From: Chitinophagaceae bacterium
Lineage (GTDB): Bacteria; Bacteroidota; Bacteroidia; Chitinophagales; Chitinophagaceae
Assembly (NCBI GenBank): GCA_014879565.1
Contig: JACSRW010000016.1
Location: forward strand, 1-58,624
Reading direction: 5' to 3'
Length of the DNA: 58,624 bases
Shown: positions 56,991 through 58,624 of the stretch, in pieces
Numbering within the stretch: the first letter of the stretch is position 1
Layout of the letters: every line of letters begins with the position of its first letter
Notes under the pieces: generated by a model
The model's input: only the letters and a program-made list of their open reading frames with translations
Told to the model about the DNA's origin: nothing
The model's database searches: none
Program-made: the position numbers and the translations under genes

Positions 56991-58493
56991 TTATTCACTG
57001 ATTTTCTTCATTTTCACTTTCATTCTGTTCTGCTGCATTTCAATGGCCTCCATTTTCCCGGTCCCGTCGCGCAGAATCCGGAACAGTATATTGGGCTGTT
57101 CCCGGATAATGAAGGTGTCGGGATCGGTAAAATATGTCTGGTATCCGTTTCCGGGTTCACCGGCTTCTTTCATGCAGAGATTTTCACCACAGAGCTGAAG
57201 AATAATTGTATCCTGCATCAGCTGGTAAGTGCCGCAGAGCCGGCGCAGGCTATCTGTGGGTACACGGACCGTTTTCCGGAACTCCGGTTTGTAAAAATCC
57301 TTCCAGCCGTAAACAATCGCCACACTGTTGAGTAATTCACCGGCTACTGAAAAGTCTTCTCCATTTATCATAATGGCCACGCCTTTCCCGTCTTTCATAC
57401 TGCCCCAGGATGTACACAGAAATCCCTGGTTGCCGCCATTATGGTTAAACCAGTTTTCTGTCCCATTTGTTTGTATTATGACTCCCAGTGCTGAATACTT
57501 GTCTATATACGGGGTCATTCTTTTAAGCATGGTTTCCTTTTTCAGAATTTTACCCTTGTCTTCCTTTAATGTTAGCTGGCAGTCAATAATATATCTGGCC
57601 AGATCGGTGGGGGTGGTCCACAAACCTGCGGCTGCCAGTTCCGGGTAAATAAAGTAGCGGCCTTCAATGGCTTTGCCTGACCGCAGATAGCCCGTAGCCA
57701 GTTGCCAGCTGTCTGCCGGTGGTTGCCGGAAGGAACTGTTTTTCATCCCAAGCGGCCGGAGAATATTTTTTTTCATCCATTCTGCATAAGATTTTCCAGT
57801 GATATCCATCAGCAGAAGCTGGCTGATGGTCGTTCCGCCCCCCGAATACTTGAACATTTTTCCCGGTTCAAACAGCGATTTTACGGGTTTGCTATTGGCC
57901 GGTTTTTCCCCCTTAATAATCTGCAGTAATGCGGGAAGGCTGTCTGTTCGTTTGTATCCCAAAAAACCGTGAATGTCCAAACCTGCGGTATGACTAAGCA
58001 GATTATTGGTACTGATTTTCTTTCCCCGGGAGAGACTGTCATAGGGAAATTGCCAGGATTTTAAGTAGAGATTGATATCAGCTTCCGGATCCAGTTTTCC
58101 CTGTTCAGTAAGTTTCAGCAACCCCATGCTGTTAATCGTTTTACTGATTGATGCTGCCTGAAACCTGGTCTCAGTACTGACGCTGATTTTATTTTCTTCA
58201 TCCGCCCATCCGTATCCTTTGGCCCATTCAATCCTGTAGTTGCTTATTACTGCAATACTTAATCCTTTTATGCCCGTTTCGCGCATCCGTTGTTCCAGGT
58301 TATAGTTAGGGAGACTGTCACCGAAAACCAGGCCGGGATTTAATGAATTCTCGACTTTCCGGATCCGTTCCAGTAATGCAGGATTGGTCTTCTGGGCTAT
58401 AAGAAAGAAGGGGTAGAGGAGGAGGCTGAGATTGAGGCTGAGGCTGAGGATGAGGCTGAGGTTGAGGCTGAGGTTTAGGTTAAGTTTTTTCAT
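56991..58493 (-). CDS. Secreted serine hydrolase, beta-lactamase/class C type
   Basis: 500 residues from the start at 58493 (MKKLNLNLSL). The signal peptide core is a run of alternating Leu with Asn or Ser encoded by a hexanucleotide repeat. The catalytic SxxK motif is S115-I-S-K118 in FQAASISKTI, the tyrosine motif is FKYSGGGTT, and FNHNGGNQGF is the third box. The family includes class C beta-lactamases, DD-peptidases and esterases; the extra C-terminal domain (ICGTYQLMQDT type, beta-rich) suggests a peptidase or esterase rather than a lactamase. A longer frame to 58613 would be translated from heptad repeat and is rejected. Confidence 0.88.
   Translation of the reverse strand: MKKLNLNLSLNLSLILSLSLNLSLLLYPFFLIAQKTNPALLERIRKVENSLNPGLVFGDSLPNYNLEQRMRETGIKGLSIAVISNYRIEWAKGYGWADEENKISVSTETRFQAASISKTINSMGLLKLTEQGKLDPEADINLYLKSWQFPYDSLSRGKKISTNNLLSHTAGLDIHGFLGYKRTDSLPALLQIIKGEKPANSKPVKSLFEPGKMFKYSGGGTTISQLLLMDITGKSYAEWMKKNILRPLGMKNSSFRQPPADSWQLATGYLRSGKAIEGRYFIYPELAAAGLWTTPTDLARYIIDCQLTLKEDKGKILKKETMLKRMTPYIDKYSALGVIIQTNGTENWFNHNGGNQGFLCTSWGSMKDGKGVAIMINGEDFSVAGELLNSVAIVYGWKDFYKPEFRKTVRVPTDSLRRLCGTYQLMQDTIILQLCGENLCMKEAGEPGNGYQTYFTDPDTFIIREQPNILFRILRDGTGKMEAIEMQQNRMKVKMKKISE
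58419..58483. repeat. Hexanucleotide repeat (GAGGCT/GAGGTT) inside a signal peptide
   Basis: About eleven six-base units GAGGCT, GAGATT, GAGGAT, GAGGTT, TAGGTT lie in the start of the serine hydrolase gene. Read leftward they encode Leu-Ser and Leu-Asn pairs. A change in copy number adds or removes two residues without frameshift. Confidence 0.85.
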
Positions 58494-58521
58494 GTTGGTG
58501 AGTTTAATGGAAAGGAAAAGA

Positions 58522-58624
58522 AACAAGAAACAAGAACCAAAGAACCAAAGAACCAAAGAACCAAGAGCCAAGAACCAAGAGCCAAGAACCAAGAGCCAAG
58601 AACCAAGAGCCAAGAACCAAGAGC
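58522..58624. repeat. CAAGAAC/CAAGAGC heptad tract, cut by the window edge
   Basis: AACAAGAAACAAGAACC, then AAAGAACC octads, then alternating CAAGAAC and CAAGAGC heptads to the last base. It is upstream of the serine hydrolase gene and probably is an arm of the dispersed element whose core lies outside the window. Confidence 0.8.

Noticed and set aside
58494-58613. Longer start for the serine hydrolase
   Set aside because: The added 40 residues are a translation of the upstream heptad tract; the signal peptide begins at 58493.

Overview
The window is chromosomal DNA of a member of the Bacteroidota, most probably the Chitinophagaceae or a close relative (inferred, not proven). Grounds: no Shine-Dalgarno pattern before starts; promoters that fit the Bacteroidota form TTG-N19-TAnnTTTG; a GlcN6P deaminase fused to a PIG-L domain; an oversized signal peptidase I; and families typical of that phylum (DUF2851, DUF1684, periplasmic Gfo/Idh/MocA proteins, DUF1080). 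About 59 protein genes are supported. I recognise no rRNA, tRNA, CRISPR array, transposase or prophage. The left and right edges both cut through repeat tracts.

Layout. 1-10.0 kb: an outer-membrane barrel protein, a Bax-inhibitor-1 protein, a lone receiver domain, the GlcNAc pair NagB-PIG-L and GH20 hexosaminidase, an NTF2-like protein, a 400-bp repeat array, and a pirin/pirin/FMN-reductase operon with a well-formed promoter and palindromic operator. 10.1-12.0 kb: glycosylasparaginase and CutC. 12.0-20.9 kb: the most coherent system, two divergent operons (five genes leftward, four rightward) that look like a periplasmic 3-keto-sugar pathway: a TAT-exported three-part dehydrogenase (GMC flavoprotein, subunit 3, c-type cytochrome), three AP-endonuclease-2-type isomerases, a Gfo/Idh/MocA oxidoreductase, a DUF1080 hydrolase and an MFS permease. 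21-36 kb: housekeeping genes (pyk, pfkA, prolyl oligopeptidase, arginase, pdhB, sigma-54 activator, a MerR/B12-type regulator, lepB, cdd, ogt, csaA). 36-58.6 kb: a second exported Gfo/Idh/MocA protein, topA, hydrolases, ferredoxin-iscX, kdsC-ubiA-maf, lipA, deoD, hutU, a nucleoid-associated protein, small secreted proteins and a serine hydrolase.

Non-coding structure is the second theme. At least ten places carry short tandem repeats with a period of 7 or 8 bases but unrelated unit sequences (TAATGAG, CAAGAAC/TTGGTTC, GGCAATA, AAGTTGT, GATTAGTA). They lie in intergenic gaps, often directly at gene 3' ends, and several supply the stop codon. One type forms a true dispersed element: inverted heptad arms around a conserved core of about 37 bp, found at three loci and tandemly amplified near 7.4-7.8 kb. 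A hexanucleotide repeat encodes the hydrophobic core of one signal peptide.

Limits: functions are read from motifs and family knowledge only; no alignment, structure or database search was run. Promoters and operators are pattern matches.
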